64,000 nt of DNA, from the NCBI GenBank assembly GCA_023333565.1, contig JAJKFH010002198.1:1302001-1366000 (forward strand), written 5' to 3'. Origin of the DNA: Puffinus mauretanicus (taxonomy: Eukaryota > Chordata > Aves > Procellariiformes > Procellariidae). Positions within the stretch are counted from its first letter, which is position 1, and the number at the start of each line of letters is the position of its first letter. Of this stretch, positions 26,071 to 39,878 are shown piece by piece. Under the pieces are notes generated by a model. It ran no database searches, was not told the origin of the DNA, and worked only from the letters and a program-made list of their open reading frames with translations. Made by a program: the position numbers and the translations under genes.

Positions 26071-26163
26071 TAGGGACACGGTTTAGTGGGCGGCATGGTA
26101 GTGTTGGGTTGATGGTTGGACTCGATGATCTTGGAGGTCTTTTCCAACCTTAATGATTCTATG
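26071..26163 (+). mobile_element. CR1 LINE 3' end fragment
   Basis: The sequence matches the end of CR1 ORF2 (codons for RDTV then TAG) and the short CR1 3' UTR, including GGTTGGACTCGATGATCTTG, and ends in TTAATGATTCTATG. CR1 elements insert with severe 5' truncation and end in copies of ATTCTATG rather than poly-A, as here. It is plus-strand oriented and only about 93 bases long. It is moderately close to what I know of the consensus, so not among the oldest copies. Confidence 0.9.
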
Positions 26164-26779
26164 TGTGAAAGCCCTTGCCTTACATACTACATGTCTCAAA
26201 ATACAAAGCAAATGAAATTTTTGGCTTCAGAAATAATACCTCTTCTGTTTGAAATTGCTCATGTTTTCCTGTATTTGGGTCTTTTACAAGCCCTTCTTTC
26301 TAATTTCTTTCCCTCATGCAAAACATACTTCTGTGTGATTCTAGGAATACCACACCTAGCTTTTTTGAAAGATTAATGTCTCCAGAAAGAAATGCCTTTC
26401 TGCATGCTAAAGCTGTTTTCTCTTTCTCTTACTGTGTCCTCACTCCTTCTTTGGCAATAAAATCCTATTTTATGTCCTTTTATTCTGTTTTTGATCTAAC
26501 TGTACTTGACTTGCTACGGGTCAGAAAGGTTTTTTACTACTGTCTCTCTCCTTTAAATTCATGGTCCTAATTTTGTCTCTAATCCATCATCTGCTTGCTT
26601 CATACCTGCAATTTTCTCAGGCTTATTTTGCTCCCTGTACCACCTGTCTTAGTGCTATTCATCAAGTAACATACCAAGTCAGTCTTTACTCCCATTTATG
26701 ACCCGGGGTTATTGCACTCTTCTCTCCCATAGTTATCTGCTGTATTCGTATTAAATGTCTCCGTTGTGTTATGTGTCAG

Positions 26780-27170
26780 AAACAAGCTCCCTGGGTTCTT
26801 AGGGTGCCGCTGGGACGAGGTTTCAAAGAAGCTTTGTTGGATGGGGTTCCTCAGGGTCAGGAGACCAAAGCCCCTTTTCCTTAGTGTACCTCGGGGAGCT
26901 GTGGTTTCTAAGGTCTTTGCTATGAAGACGGGATTTTGAAAGCTCTGGAATTACCAGGCCTGTCCTCACTTCTCGAGTGTCCTGCTGTACAAGTCAGGAA
27001 GCTGTGGCTGTCCTGAGAAAGGGTTCTGGGTTTTTCTGCACTTTGGGAAGGTGCGTCTTGCTTGGAGCCCTGTGCCGATGCTCCGAGTGCTCCTGAGCTC
27101 CTGCCTGGCTGGGTGACCTGGAGAGTCAGCTGGCTTGGCAGAGGGCCCCACCTCGGACAAAAGTCCCGGT
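26780..27170. other. isolated GC-richer patch, unidentified
   Basis: About 390 bases are clearly richer in G+C than the AT-rich flanks, with sharp edges on both sides. A minus-strand open frame (26966-27160) shows no recognisable similarity. It could be a decayed LTR or other repeat, or a regulatory element. I recognise no terminal TG/CA structure with target-site duplication. Confidence 0.3.
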
Positions 27171-27331
27171 TAATTTGAATTAGCAGTTATGGGATACACT
27201 ACCAATATTTGAATGCACTTTTCCAGATGTTTTGTCCCAATTTAAATGAAGACAAAATATAAGACAGGAAGTAATAGAACTCCAAACTTTTCGTCTTCAT
27301 CTAGATTGGGGCAAAACAATTTATAAAGCTT

Positions 27332-27350
27332 TTTATTTATTTATTTATTA
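27332..27350 (+). repeat. (TTTA)n microsatellite
   Basis: Several tandem TTTA/ATTT units in an AT-rich context. Confidence 0.7.
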
Positions 27351-30300
27351 AATCATGTGGGATATCATTAAAGCTTTAAAAACATATGAGAAGAAATATT
27401 AATTTGCAAAGTTCTTTTGTACTGGCAGAGCTATGAATGCAGGTGTGATGGTAGACTTGATAATTTTCCTGTCCTAATCCTAGACCTGCTCAGACTGAAT
27501 TATACTCAATATTTTGGGCTATTTTCTCTATAATCATTCATTTCCACTGCTCCATTCTGATGCATTTCCTAGCCCTCCACACCTTCAGCAAATTTCTGAG
27601 CAATTCGAATTTGGATCGTCTCTACGGGCATACTTAAGGAGAGATTTAATTTCTCCTGTCCTTTTGGACAATGTACTTGTTAACCATTTTTTACTTTCTT
27701 TTATTTCTGGAGAAAGTTGAAAAGTTGAATTAATGTGTACTTTTATACCTTGAACAGTAAAATCAGATTGCCTTCCCTGCCCCTTCTTGGAATATTAGTA
27801 TAGTCTCTATGTACAATTAGCTGTCTAATTTTGAACGGCTTGGCCATATAGCAGCAACAATTATGCTATAAGCATTGAATGTAATAAATATGAACAGTGA
27901 GCTTTTGGAGGACAGAACTTCAGAGGGAACTTTATCTTTCATAAAAAGAAAAGGGTCAATATGAGATAATCAATTGTTACATTTCTCAAAACAAAAACAA
28001 AAAAATTAATCGATTTGGTTGACCAGCACTTCAATTTCTCATTATTCAAAGGCAGTATATTTTTATCTATGGAGATATAACCAAAAACAAACAATGCTTG
28101 TATCTTTTAAAGGTAATTTTTTCTTTCAGGTACAATTATATCTTTGGCAAAGAAAGAGGCTACTTGTCTAGCTTTCTTTTTTTTCACTGCCTACAAAGGT
28201 CATTGAAAACATAGTGGTTAGACATGTTACGCATTGCTTATGGTATGTGATCCAGGACAAGTTTGGAGAGAGGAGAAAAAAAAAGTGACAGATTGTCATG
28301 GAAATAAATGTCCTTATTTTATCCTTTTGCTTCTCTCTCAGCCCTCCTCCCTGTATGGGCTATAGTAATAACAAACATAAAAACACCTGCTGAAAAGATG
28401 CAGTTTTATTACACCCTTTTCTTTGTAATATTTCTCTTTCAGTTAACTTAGTATGCCTGTATGTAAAGTATTAAAAGTGCAGGATGGAGAGAAAGAAAAC
28501 TAGACAGAGGAAAGAAAGGTTTGTTGCTGTCTCAGCGCTGGAACACTGTAGCTGAAGGGTGAAATTCAGGCCCCAGTGAGCAGGTTGGACTTTGAATTCA
28601 CTACACAAGAAACGAGTTTTCCAGGTCAATTAGCATCTCACTTTCTGAAGCCAGTGTGTTCCTAACGAGGGAAAACGACACAGGAAAGGAAGAGGGTAGT
28701 TTCTCGGCAACCCAGAACTGACTCATGCTGCCAGCATCATAACTAGGAGTTAGAGCCCTCCAAGGCTCTGTAATGGAGGTGTTTCTTTGCTAACCACGAC
28801 TACTTTCAATCTTTTCCCCATCTCTGAGAAATAAATCAGGAAGATACTATAGTTTATCTGCTTGTCCTGGATATAACTTAGTTGCAGTACAGCAGGGCAA
28901 TTGGAAAGGAATTCTTTCCCATTTTGCCATCCTGAAAGAGGTGTTTTTGCCATAGCGTCTGGCAATTCCAGAAAGTGAAACCCTTTGTTTAGAACAAGAC
29001 ACAGCCAAACAAGACCCTTCACCAAACCCTTTTATTACATCGCGCTGGTATAGGTAATAAGAACCGTGCAAGAGTGGTGCCTAAAGATGGATGCAATAAA
29101 TTGTGTTTGCTTAACAAGTGAATGGTGGAGATGCTTGATTATTTTTTTCCAAGTCATCTAATTTAATTTAAATAGGTGAAATACTAAAGCAGTACAGTTA
29201 AAATAATTACAAAACACAAAACATTTGGTGACTACTCTCATACAGGTTAATGTTGCTTTTATGTAAATATGCTTCTTTTAATTAAACATAATTTTAAAAA
29301 GTTGAAGATCTGAAAAAAAATTAAAGATGCATTATGTCCCACTGGTGATGCCCTAGAAAGCTCCTTTTTCCATTCCCCTTTTTGCTGCTTCACATGTTTA
29401 ATTGTAATGTTTTAGATACTGTTCAAAGAAAATCTGCAAAAATACTTCATGAACATTAAGTGAAGCCAGTCGGACTTTGCCATGTGCTCAGATTCTCTTG
29501 TCAGTAGGGGTGCTTTGTTGGGCTCAGACATCAGTGTTGCATTTGTTTAAGTGATTATTTATTTATTTTCAAAGGGAAGAGTTATCACCTTTTAAATGGC
29601 CTATTGGAACTTTTTAAAATCATACCTGATTTCTTGCCTCTTAATTATGGTGCTGTTTTTCTCTAGAGATGGTTTCTGTAAGGCTGGTTTAGAGATGTTT
29701 TAGAGCTACTTGACTTCCACTATGAAAATAAATTAATAATGTATTTTTGGCAAGAGAGCTGGCCAAAGAAGGATCTTGGAATATTGCAGAAAAGATAGTA
29801 TGTTGAAATAGCAAAACTCCTCACTTCCTCATGCTGGTGGATGAAGCCATGAATATTTGATATCTGTAAACACTGTGACAGCATTCTCACTTTTAGGATG
29901 TAGGAGCGTGGTGGTTTGAGGAGGAAGGAAGGTGGGCCTCTCTGTTACAGTTGGCTTTTGCTGCCGACTGTATCTCATTTCTCTGGAGTTGTAGGACTTG
30001 CTCTTAGGGGATTTTTGTCCCAGAATGAATACTGCAGCGTAAGTTTGGCTGCTTTGACATGTGGAATCATTGCCTCAAAGCAGTCTCCTCTCTGCACCCA
30101 CAGACTGCACCACTGAGTGGCAATTCTTTGCTTTTCTGCAGACTGCAGGAAGGAGGGATCAGCATTGTGTGCGAGGAGGAGGAAGGGTGACCTGTTCATT
30201 TCCCTTGGAATTGCTGGCATGGAGAGGTTATCCAGGTAGCATTGCCCAAGTGCCGAGTACTGAAATGGAGAGAGGCCAGAGTGAAGAGGACTATTGTGGA

Positions 30301-30762
30301 TGCAGCACTAGTGTCCTGTGATGACAGCATTATTACCCGGTAACGTTTAGAATGGAAACATTTTCATGTTACTGTTAAATTGCCCATCATCAGTTCAAGC
30401 TCATGACTTTATCCTCTTCCTGCTCTAATTAATGAATGCTGGCCTTCCATTGTCACAGGTGCCTGCATACAAATTCTTGGGATATTGTGTGTACCCTCCG
30501 GGATGAGGTTGGGAAGGACAAGTAATTGGAAGCTGTATTGTGACTGGCAAAGCAATGTAGGCATTTATAACGTTAGCAACAATATACCGGAACACGGTTC
30601 ACCAAACTAACCTGACATTTAGTTGGCTAAAAAAGTGGTTAGGCAGGGATGTGTACCTACAATTCCATATCTGCAATTTGCTTCCTGGATGTAAGTCTCA
30701 TGCCTGATGAATCTTGCTGTGAAAGTGGTTGTTGCTTTGCAAGATATTATCAGTCTAGATTG

Positions 30763-30823
30763 CAGGGTTGGTTCCATATTTCAAGGTCCTTCCAGGGTTG
30801 GTTCCATATTTCAAGGTCCTTCC
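30763..30823 (+). repeat. perfect 30-bp tandem duplication
   Basis: The 30 bases at 30763-30792 (beginning CAGGGTTGGTTCC) are repeated exactly at 30793-30822, with one further matching base. The lack of divergence points to a recent duplication or to an assembly or replication slip. It lies in non-coding DNA. Confidence 0.95.
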
Positions 30824-32949
30824 TCTTAACGTGTTTGCAAAGTTTGGTGATGTTTTAGGAGAATGAAAAATACTTATGAGAACTGAGATGGTAATACGGC
30901 CATAGAAATCATCCACAAACAACTCAGAAATGAAGCATGAAGTTAACTGAGAAGAGCTGTGGCTGAATCTGTGGGCCTAACCATTGGTCAGTTCTGAACA
31001 TCTGCTGCACACCAAAGGAAGTGTCTTGATTGCTGCTTTTTCACTAGGTGAGCTTTTGGTCTGAGGTGAACTAACTGAGCTAAAGCCAGATTTCCCTTCT
31101 GTTTATTCTTCTACTATCAAATTGTTTGAAACAGTCTGCGCCAATATGAAACCACTTTCTCTGATGAATGTGTGCTGGATATAACTGCATTATAATGACA
31201 TAAAATTATCTATTGCATATATTACATAGCCACAGTCACAAATGTAGAACGAGTCGTACCATGAGGCCAGACACACAAGTTAGATAACCTTTGCATTAGC
31301 ATCTTCTAGCACTATCAGATGAGCAAATGTTGCATAGGAGAGAGAGAGCGTAAAAGAAACTATTAACATCACTATGAGTTCATGACTAAATTTCAGTTCC
31401 CTCTACAACATAAAAGCCGTTTACTTAGGTTTTTGCAGTCCCTATTGTGGCTTTTTGTGCCTTGAGAGAAATCCCTGGAAACTATTGTGGCTTAGACTAA
31501 TAAATCAGTTTTTCATATTTTGCAACCAGCCTTGTTCCTTACTAGCTAAACTTATTCCGAGATACAAAGGCATGCTCTGCCTGTCTGAAACTTGCTAAGA
31601 ACTTGTTCCCTCATTATCTGCAGTCAGGAAGTAGATGGTACCAATTAATTTTAAAGACTGGTTGTCTTTGCCCAGTAAGAGTGGACTCTTTTTGCTCTAT
31701 ACCTGTAATGCTCTTTGCTTTTTTGTCCAGTCCCCAAGTATTTTGGTTCCCTATAACTCCCTGAACCTTACCTTCATTCTCTTTTCTTTGTTGAGATGAG
31801 AAGCCAAGTGCATTCTTCTTTTCTATAGTGCTCAGTTTTTTTGTTGTATATCCTTGGATTTCGTTTTCCTTTCCTTAACTTTATCCTGGTAATCTAACCA
31901 ATTTGCAGAGCAAATGGGATAAATCCTTGCTTTCTGAATTATCCTCCTTGTTCCCTCTCATCCTAGTCCATCTTCTTCTTTCACCATTGGCAGCTGCACA
32001 AGTTTCATTTGGCATACAGTCGTTGAGATTGTGGAGTCTGATTTCAGTCTGCTTCCTTATTTAATAACTAGTACTGTCTTCCCCCACTGTGGAACATTTT
32101 TCAGTCTGGATGTATTTGTGCTACCTTCCTGCCTTGACTAGCATGACCTCTTTATTCACTTGTGTGTCTCTCTCTCTCCTGTTATCCAAAGGCCTGTGAC
32201 TAAATATCTTTCTCATACAAGACAAGTCTTTATATTCTGCAAATCTCATGCTGGATGCCTGATTGCCTTGCATAAAATTTTGGTTCCCTATCTAGGCACA
32301 ACAAAGCTCTGCTTTCTTTAGCCCCCGTTTATTTCACTGCTCCTTTCTGTCTCCATTCACTTGCAAAAAATAAGGTTTAAACCATTGCCATATTAGGGGG
32401 AAAACAGTTTTTTCATGCTAAGTATTTTATCTGTCAGATACCTTCTCAGACTTCACTGTCTGCTTCTAGTACAGAAGTAGAAGTTAGTGACAAAGCCAGC
32501 TGCATATATCCTTGTCTTTAGAAGTTCTTTACATTAACTAGAGAATGGTACTGTGCACAGTAACAAAGATCAGACATTTTGGAAAGACAGTACACAAAAT
32601 TAGAGTTCTTTTCCTACATGTCTTATTTATTTTAATTTCCTTCTCCTTGTTGTTTTACCTCACTGCCCGGCTATTTCAGGCTATGAGCTCTAGGTCAGGG
32701 TAACTTATTTTTTCTTCCTTGCAAAGTGGCTTGACATTATAGTATAGTTTAAGTAAAGAAGTGTATTTTACTCACTGACTCCCAAATATTGGAAGCTGAG
32801 GCAAGTTTTCTGATATCAAAGTTTTTGTAGGACTTTCCTTGACTGTCTAAACTGTTCTGGTTGACTACTTTGAACATCTAGATTTATTGTTGTTTGAACT
32901 CTTCTTCCTAACCTCTTGTTACGATTTTAGAGAGAATATAGTCAAGTGG

Positions 32950-32965
32950 TTTTTTTTTTTTTTTT
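32950..32965 (+). repeat. poly-T run
   Basis: Sixteen T residues in AT-rich intergenic DNA. Confidence 0.7.
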
Positions 32966-34588
32966 CATAAATAGAATTTGCTTTCTCAGCCAATTTTTTT
33001 GAACTATACATCTGCATTTTGGAGGTTTAAGGAAATTTCCTTTAATATTTGAGAAACTGTATAAAAGTTGAATGTCTGCTAATAATCGTGTAGTCTGAAG
33101 GGAAAATCTTTGTGATAAGGGGTGAGTTCTGGGAAGGACTTGAGTTTATATTGTGGTTTGAAAAAACTCACATCCCTAGTTTATGGTTCTATTAACTTTT
33201 TTTTTTTTTAATGGGAATCTTTAGCCAACATAGACACCTGCTTATTTGCTTTTTGTAATTTTTAGTCCCTTGAGTTGCTGGAGAATTTAATTTAAAAAAA
33301 AGCCGTCCTTTCAGTCTGAATGCTATGTAGAGTTTTAAAAGAATGAAAACTCCATTTATTTCTGTGAGGGAATAACTATATTTATTGTGTGTACTTGGAT
33401 ATAAATGGATGTAGATTGGTTCAGTTTGTGATGCACGGTCAGCGAATTGGTTCTGGCTGATTTAAACCTTTAGAAAAACAAAGCGACCTTGGGGGAAAAA
33501 AGCTGTTTGATTAGATTATCTGTGGATGTGAGGCAGGGAATTCGTGAATGATAGAGGGAACTTCAAAATGAAAGGTGGGGGAAGGAAAGAAAAACGCCTG
33601 TTAAACTGCTGAGCTCTCTTTTTCTTCAGTGCATTCAGCTCAGTGAGTTAATGAGATTAAGTCACATCAACCCTGATTGCTGGAAGGACTGAGCAAAGCA
33701 GGGAATTTCGGTAGCAGCTTGCATAGCTGAGTTTGGCACTTGCAGGCTACCTATGATGGCGTGGTGCTACCGTTTGAAGCTATCTCCTGACTTGATAGCT
33801 GCCACAGTTTTTATTATTTTTGTGGTATGTGTAAACTTAGCTGACAGTTAAAAATGTATGTTGAAGAAAAATTCTTTTTTAATAAGAGAAAACACCTGTG
33901 ACAACTGACAAAAACCTACAAAATTCAGCATATACTCTGTATTTTTGGCATTTACCTATTTGTCAGAAGCTTCTAGGAATTCTGTCTTTGTATAAACAGG
34001 AGGAGATCAGATACACTAAGGGACACTTTTTGCTTTTCAAAATTTCTCAGTTTCTCCCTAATGTCTCCTTATGAACTTCCCCCAAAACCATTTCAACAAC
34101 TTGCAAGAACCACCCCTTGCTAATCGTGACCAAGTCCTATGTCTCATTCTGTGCTTTCTGCCATCTCTCTGAGCCTCTTCTTTTTTCCTTGTTTTACCTT
34201 GTTTTCTTCTGCTGCATTATTTTTATTTATCAGCTTAATTCTTTGCCACACAAATTATTCCTCCAGCTAGTTCTCGGTATCTCCCGTTAATTCTGTTATG
34301 ATGTCTTTCAACAATTAATCTGTTCTGGTCTGTAACCATGGCATTCTCCTACATGGTGCACTTTCTCCCCTCCCTTTATAGGGCTTCTGAGTCCTCCTTT
34401 CTCTAGTCCTTTCATGCCAAAGGATTTGAAATCAGTGACTTATTCCTAATTAATCCTTAATAAGTGGCTTATTCTATTTTGATCTGAGCAAATGCAGTCC
34501 TATGAGTCAGGCCTGAGAGATTTTCTTGAGGAATAAAGGGGAAGGGTCGGTTACTTGGTTTGTTGGAGTTTTTTGTTGTTTTAGCCAC

Positions 34589-34601
34589 AAAAAAAAAAAA
34601 A
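34589..34601 (+). repeat. poly-A run
   Basis: Thirteen A residues followed by a second A run and a C run. No element is recognised upstream. Confidence 0.6.
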
Positions 34602-37600
34602 GGCAAAAAAACCCCCCAAAACAAAATACCATGGGTGGTTTTCTGATTGTCAGGTCGAATTAAGCTAATAGCTTGGGCTAAAAGAATTGTAGCTAAATTT
34701 ACAAAATCACAGTCACTGTGTTTTCTTTCCCTACTTTATATGAAGTTGCTCAGTAGTTGGACACTCCTATGTGAGGTTTGCAGCATCTGAAGATGTGGAT
34801 ATTAACTTATAAATCTCTCATCTTTGTCTCTCAGGAGAGTGTCATAAATACCAAGTAATAAGAGATGCTGAGAGCAATACACCCTTATTTTAAATATTTT
34901 ATCTGAAGCAGACACCAAGTGTCCCATTCCCCAAACTCTAGGTTTGTTCTGTGTCAATAATGTTTTTACACAAAATGGAAAAGCCTCCTGAAGAGCTGTT
35001 TTGGGAGTTGGGAGACCAGGATTCAGAACCTTGCTTGAGTCAAGGATGTTGGTATGATGAGATCCAAATTTGACTCAAAACCGCATCTTTTTTTCTGGAG
35101 ATTCTGGAGTAGTTCTATTCCTACATTCTTGCTTGTTTTCTCTAGTTGGTAACAGACATAAGATCAGGAGTAATTAATCTTGAGTCTTCCAGGCAGTTTT
35201 TAGGGAATACAGTCTAATATGTCCCATTTCTGTAAATGCTCTCGTTTTTTGAGGAAATGAGGGTATATAGCTGGTTGTGGTAGTTCTTTCTATGGAAAGA
35301 AAATTGATGTTGATCCATACTACTTGTGGATCAGATAGCTAATGTAACCTCTTTCTCTTTGACTGAGAAAGACTGCCCTCTTTTGGATATAATTAGAACT
35401 GGCTTAATTGTCAAGACTGCAGTACGAGTACTTGAGGTTGTACTGCTTTGTCTGTAGAAGCTGCTGAATTTCCATAGGTAGCTGTGGTGGGGCATTGTAT
35501 TGATATCAAATGCTATGTAGCTGTGGATTGTCTATGACAGTAATAATCGACATTTTCGGTAGGGTATGAAATTAGTTGCATTAAAGTTTTAAATATATGC
35601 AAATTGTACTGTGTGATCTGTATGGGGAGGGTGTGTGTGTTTATATATCTCATACTTTAAAAAAAAGATTATGGAAATGTGGGCTTTCCTTATTTCTAAT
35701 AATTTTCCATTCCTGTCAAATTATGTCTGTCCATGGCTAGCTTTTTTTTCGTTGTTATACCAGTTCAGAGTTTTTTCATGTTAAATCTAGATTGCTTTTT
35801 AGTTACCTCCTTCTTTTCTGTTTTAAAAGTCCTCTTTTTGTTGTTTTTTAACTCTTGCCCTAACCAACAGAGTACAAATAGCTTTGATCTTCAGCATCGT
35901 AAATTGACAAAGGTAATTAAAGTTTCAATAGGGTTGGCAGGTAGGTGACAACCCAAATGCCTAGGGCTTCAAAAAAGTGCCATGAAGGAAACAGTGAAGT
36001 TTGTAAGTCAGTCCTGGCTTCAGTTCTAGCAAATATATACTGTAACCTGTAATCATCTGAATGACATTTGAAGACCTACATTAAAGGGATTGATTGCCAT
36101 TCACTCCTGAAGGAGCAGGTGTTCAAATCTCATCAGGAAGGCCAAGGATTGGGCCTGGAATCACTAGCTACCAATTCAGTGCCTGGCACTGAAACGCTTG
36201 TGGTGCTGTAGGGTCACAAATAGACCAGTTCAATTCAAGTAGGTGGACCGTCTCTGTGCTTAACCGTGCTAGTGGAAAAAAATCTGTGTTTTATACTTTA
36301 AGGTAGCACAGTATTAACTCGTGTCAGTGATTAGAGCCCAGTTAACTAGAATGTTTGTGTTATTTTAGTAAATTTGAATGTGATTGTTTATAATGCTGTA
36401 ATGTTTTAAAGACTTGGTCATGGAACAAGATCGTGCTGTGCTAAGAGTTAGCACAGCATGTCTTTACTCCAAGGAACATTCAGTCTAGGCATAAGACGAG
36501 ATAAATTGATGGATATAGGCAGCATATTGACATAATGCTACAGCATTGGTCAGCAGAACAGACAACAAAATTCCTGATCTCTTTCATATACAGATAGATT
36601 GTTGCATACATCCCGATGTAACATTTTGGCTTAAAAATGCCTGTTATGTGTACCATGTGCATATGATGTTATTGGAATACTTGAGTTGTATTGGCAATGC
36701 AAACTAAACACAGAAAATGTAGTCACCACCTTGCTAAATCATGTGTACTTTATTGCCTTGTTAGATAAAGCTGCCCCTTGGCAGCCTTTCCCATCATCTT
36801 TGTTTTATTAATGAGTAGTTTTGCCTTGCATTTTGAAACAGGCCATTCCTCTTCTGGCAGACCATGCTTTCTGGGGATGCTAATGCTGGCTGTGTATGAG
36901 ATAAGTGATGACTTTCAACATGGGAAGGATGTGTAAGTAATTTATGAATTAAAGCCTTTTATAGGCTATTGAACAAACACATTCAACTGCATTAGAATGA
37001 GATTATCCAGTTACATATTTTTAAAAGAAATTCTTTTCTTTTTACTTGCATTTGTGAAAATAGTCCAGCCCAGGGTCTCTTTCACCACAAAATGGCGACA
37101 AAAAGGAAATTCTGTTGGGTTGTTTCTGGTCTTCTCTTCTGTTTAACCCTTCTGTTTAACCCTTTCAGGGTTTAGAACGTCTATTTTATTTTGATAGGGG
37201 ATATGCTGGTGAAGTGGAAAAAATTTTGGTGTGCTTCAGCGTAGCAAGTCTGTAGTTACGAGACACATCACTGGGATGTTTGAGTTATTCCTCTGGTTCT
37301 GAGGACAAGATTAAAGACTGTGTGTGAAATATAGTTCCTTTTGATGTTACTGGGCAAACACCTACTGACTTCAGTAGGTCCAAGTCATTGCTCTGTCTAC
37401 ATACTTTCTTTAGAACTCCATTTATGATAATGAAATTTGGTTATTTTCAAAGAAAATATATAAATCTCGCCTAACTAGTATAGCATTTTGTATTTTGCTT
37501 TATTTGTGAAATTAATCAGAACGGTTAAAGCAAGATTAAAGCAAAGGCAAGATTGGAGGCAGTATAGCCAAAATCTAACGCAGTTGGAGATACCTCTGCC

Positions 37601-39408
37601 TTTAGTTTTGAAGACATTCTCAGAAAATAAAAGCTTGGAATTGTTACTGCCTATATTAGTCAGCTTTGTTGGGGAGTTTTTCAAAGACACATAACCCCTG
37701 CCAAAATCCATTTGCTGAATAGCTTATAGTAAATAGGTAGATTGGAGTCATCTTGTAAACAACTTCATATGTAATCCCAGCGTTGCAGTACAAAAAAGTT
37801 TCATTTTCTGTTTTTTTCGCTTGGATTAGTAACAAGATGAGACAGAGTAAGAAAACAAATGTATGACTTCCTTGGAAACTTGCTAATGTTTGATTTTTAT
37901 GCCCTTTAACACAATTACTATGTTAAGTGTTGGCTGGCAGAACAAATGGAAGGAATATGTGTATTATCAATATTTTAATGATTTTCCTCCTATGCCTCTT
38001 TTAGGGTAAAATTGCATTTAAAGTGTATTTTGTGCAGTTCCCATTTTTAATCTCAAAAAGAAATTTAAACACCAGTCTGATAAATAAGATTTTGAGTTTA
38101 TTTTGGTGCCATACAACCACAAGGGTATCACTTGTGTTCTTAACAGACCTTGGGAGGCATTTCCCTTGCCTTCCAGTGCACTTGTCAGTCTTATAGTCAA
38201 ATCTGTGAGATCTGAATACTGCAGTGCTGCTCATTTAGGACGTCTGTGTGAAACCTAGGGAAATTATAGACTGGAATCTTTATTGCTGGTACCCACTTCT
38301 CAACAGTGGATTGGACTGAATCACAGGGTCTGTTGGAAGATTAATATTTTGATTCAGATTTCATTGCTTAGCCTCATCAAGATGCTATTGTACATGAAGT
38401 GGACTTTAATGGGAAACAAGTCTTTTCTCCGTTCTCCGTTTATTCTTTAGTTTCATAATTTTCTCTGCCCACTATTTTCACATTGATGCTTCTTCACTTT
38501 CCTCTTGTGCTGTTGAATTCTTTCACTTGTGTTGATCTCTCTTCCATCTCAAAACTCCAGATTTCTGTCTTGTCCACACCATTTATTTCCACATTGCCCT
38601 TTCCTTGTAACATACTGAATTATTCTCCTCTGTAAAAGTCGAGACGTACAGTGTCTGTCTGCTACAGAGCTCCTTTCCTTGCTGCCAATATATCTCATTG
38701 AGCTGAATTCTTGATTCTTATTCTGTGTTGTGTCATTGCACCTTTTACTACTTCTCTCTCTGAAGATCATCTTTCTTTACTCTGGTGTTCATTCTAGGAC
38801 CATTATCAAACCTATGTCTTCCTTTCCTCAGCTCTCCAGGTCAGCCCTGTCCTCTCTCATTATTTTGTTGTGGCCACTGTAACTCCTTATTGTTGCCTTA
38901 GCTAATTTGTCACATTCTCTGTTAAAGCATGTGAAGGCCTCTGCAAAGTTTGGAAGAGTAGTTAAAAGTAGTTGTGGTAGTTGATAATAGCGAACTTCTA
39001 GCAGGATAGTGTTGATCTGAGCCTGTTTGAGATGTGAGAAAGGTAGACAAAGTAAGAGTGGAGATGAAGCAGTATGTATGGAAACCTCTGTGCTTGAATT
39101 GCGTGATGTACCAGTGCACACTCCACAAGGTGCAGTGCATAGTAGATGACGACGTCTTTTTGCATGATCATCCTTGTAATAAGAGTTACTGTTTCCAGAA
39201 CAAATGGGAATATCCCAAAGCTTAACCACTTAATTATCTTGTGTTCTTGTGGACGTTGAGTTCTGGGCATTTCAACCTTTTTGGAAAATCAAAGCATCCT
39301 TGTACATATGCGATGAGGAAATAAGACTTACAGACCTGATCTTTTTCTTTTATCGTGGCCAATGCTAGGCCTTCACAAATTAGGCAGTTGCCTGGGACAT
39401 AGCAAAAC

Positions 39409-39442
39409 AGCCCTGAGGGTGTCCTGAGGTGTCCTCAGGGCT
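39409..39442. repeat. 10-bp inverted repeat with AP-2-like cores
   Basis: AGCCCTGAGG (39409-39418) and its exact reverse complement CCTCAGGGCT (39433-39442) flank a 14-base spacer that itself contains CCTGAGG. GCCCTGAGG resembles the TFAP2 consensus GCCNNNGGC/SCCTSRGGS. The element lies roughly 330 bases before the RGS7 CpG island. The inverted repeat is certain; factor binding is inference. Confidence 0.6.
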
Positions 39443-39878
39443 CCTTCCTATCCAGCTGGAACAGACTCGCTCTCTGCTCTCTCTGTTCCACTGCTCAGAG
39501 AGGTCTGCAGTGCCAACACGGCACAAGCTCTCTCTAGTTGTCACTGAAAAAAATACATGAAGTGTCCAGCATAAGGCAGAGGAACAGGCAGATTCCCTGT
39601 TGGTGTCGGTAAAGGAGTAAGAAGAAGACGACACACTTCCCACCAGTGTCTTTCACCACCAGCTGCCCCCCTTCCTTCCCTATCCCATTAGCCCACATTC
39701 TCTTCCTGCCCAGCCCTCCAGCGCTGCCTAATCTCGTTTACAGGGGCTGCTGCCAGATCTGCTGGCAGCTGCGGTTTCTTGGCTGCTGTTTTCGGTGAGC
39801 GAGCCGAGCGCGCCCAGGAGGAGGAGGAGGAGGAGGAGGAAGGGCCGCTGTGTGGCGGAGCGGCAGCAGCAGCACCTT

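Larger units (their letters stand above)
8961..39370. other. intergenic region between PIGM and RGS7
   Basis: About 30 kb without a supported gene. Open frames are short, and I recognise no protein family in any of them. Contents I can support: a trinucleotide-rich run (GCT/GCA) at 9001-9036, a perfect hairpin at 9367-9400, an AT palindrome at 11191-11206, an AT-rich tract at 13788-13866, TG and TA microsatellites, several T or A runs, a CR1 3' end at 26071-26163, a 30-bp duplication at 30763-30823 and isolated GC-richer patches near 17960-18110 and 26780-27170. Enhancers for RGS7 or non-coding transcripts may lie here but cannot be identified from sequence alone. Confidence 0.6.

Noticed and set aside
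36100..36260. Possible tRNA-like or SINE element around GTGTTCAAATCTC
   Set aside because: The box B resemblance is imperfect, no box A or cloverleaf could be formed, and no tail was seen.
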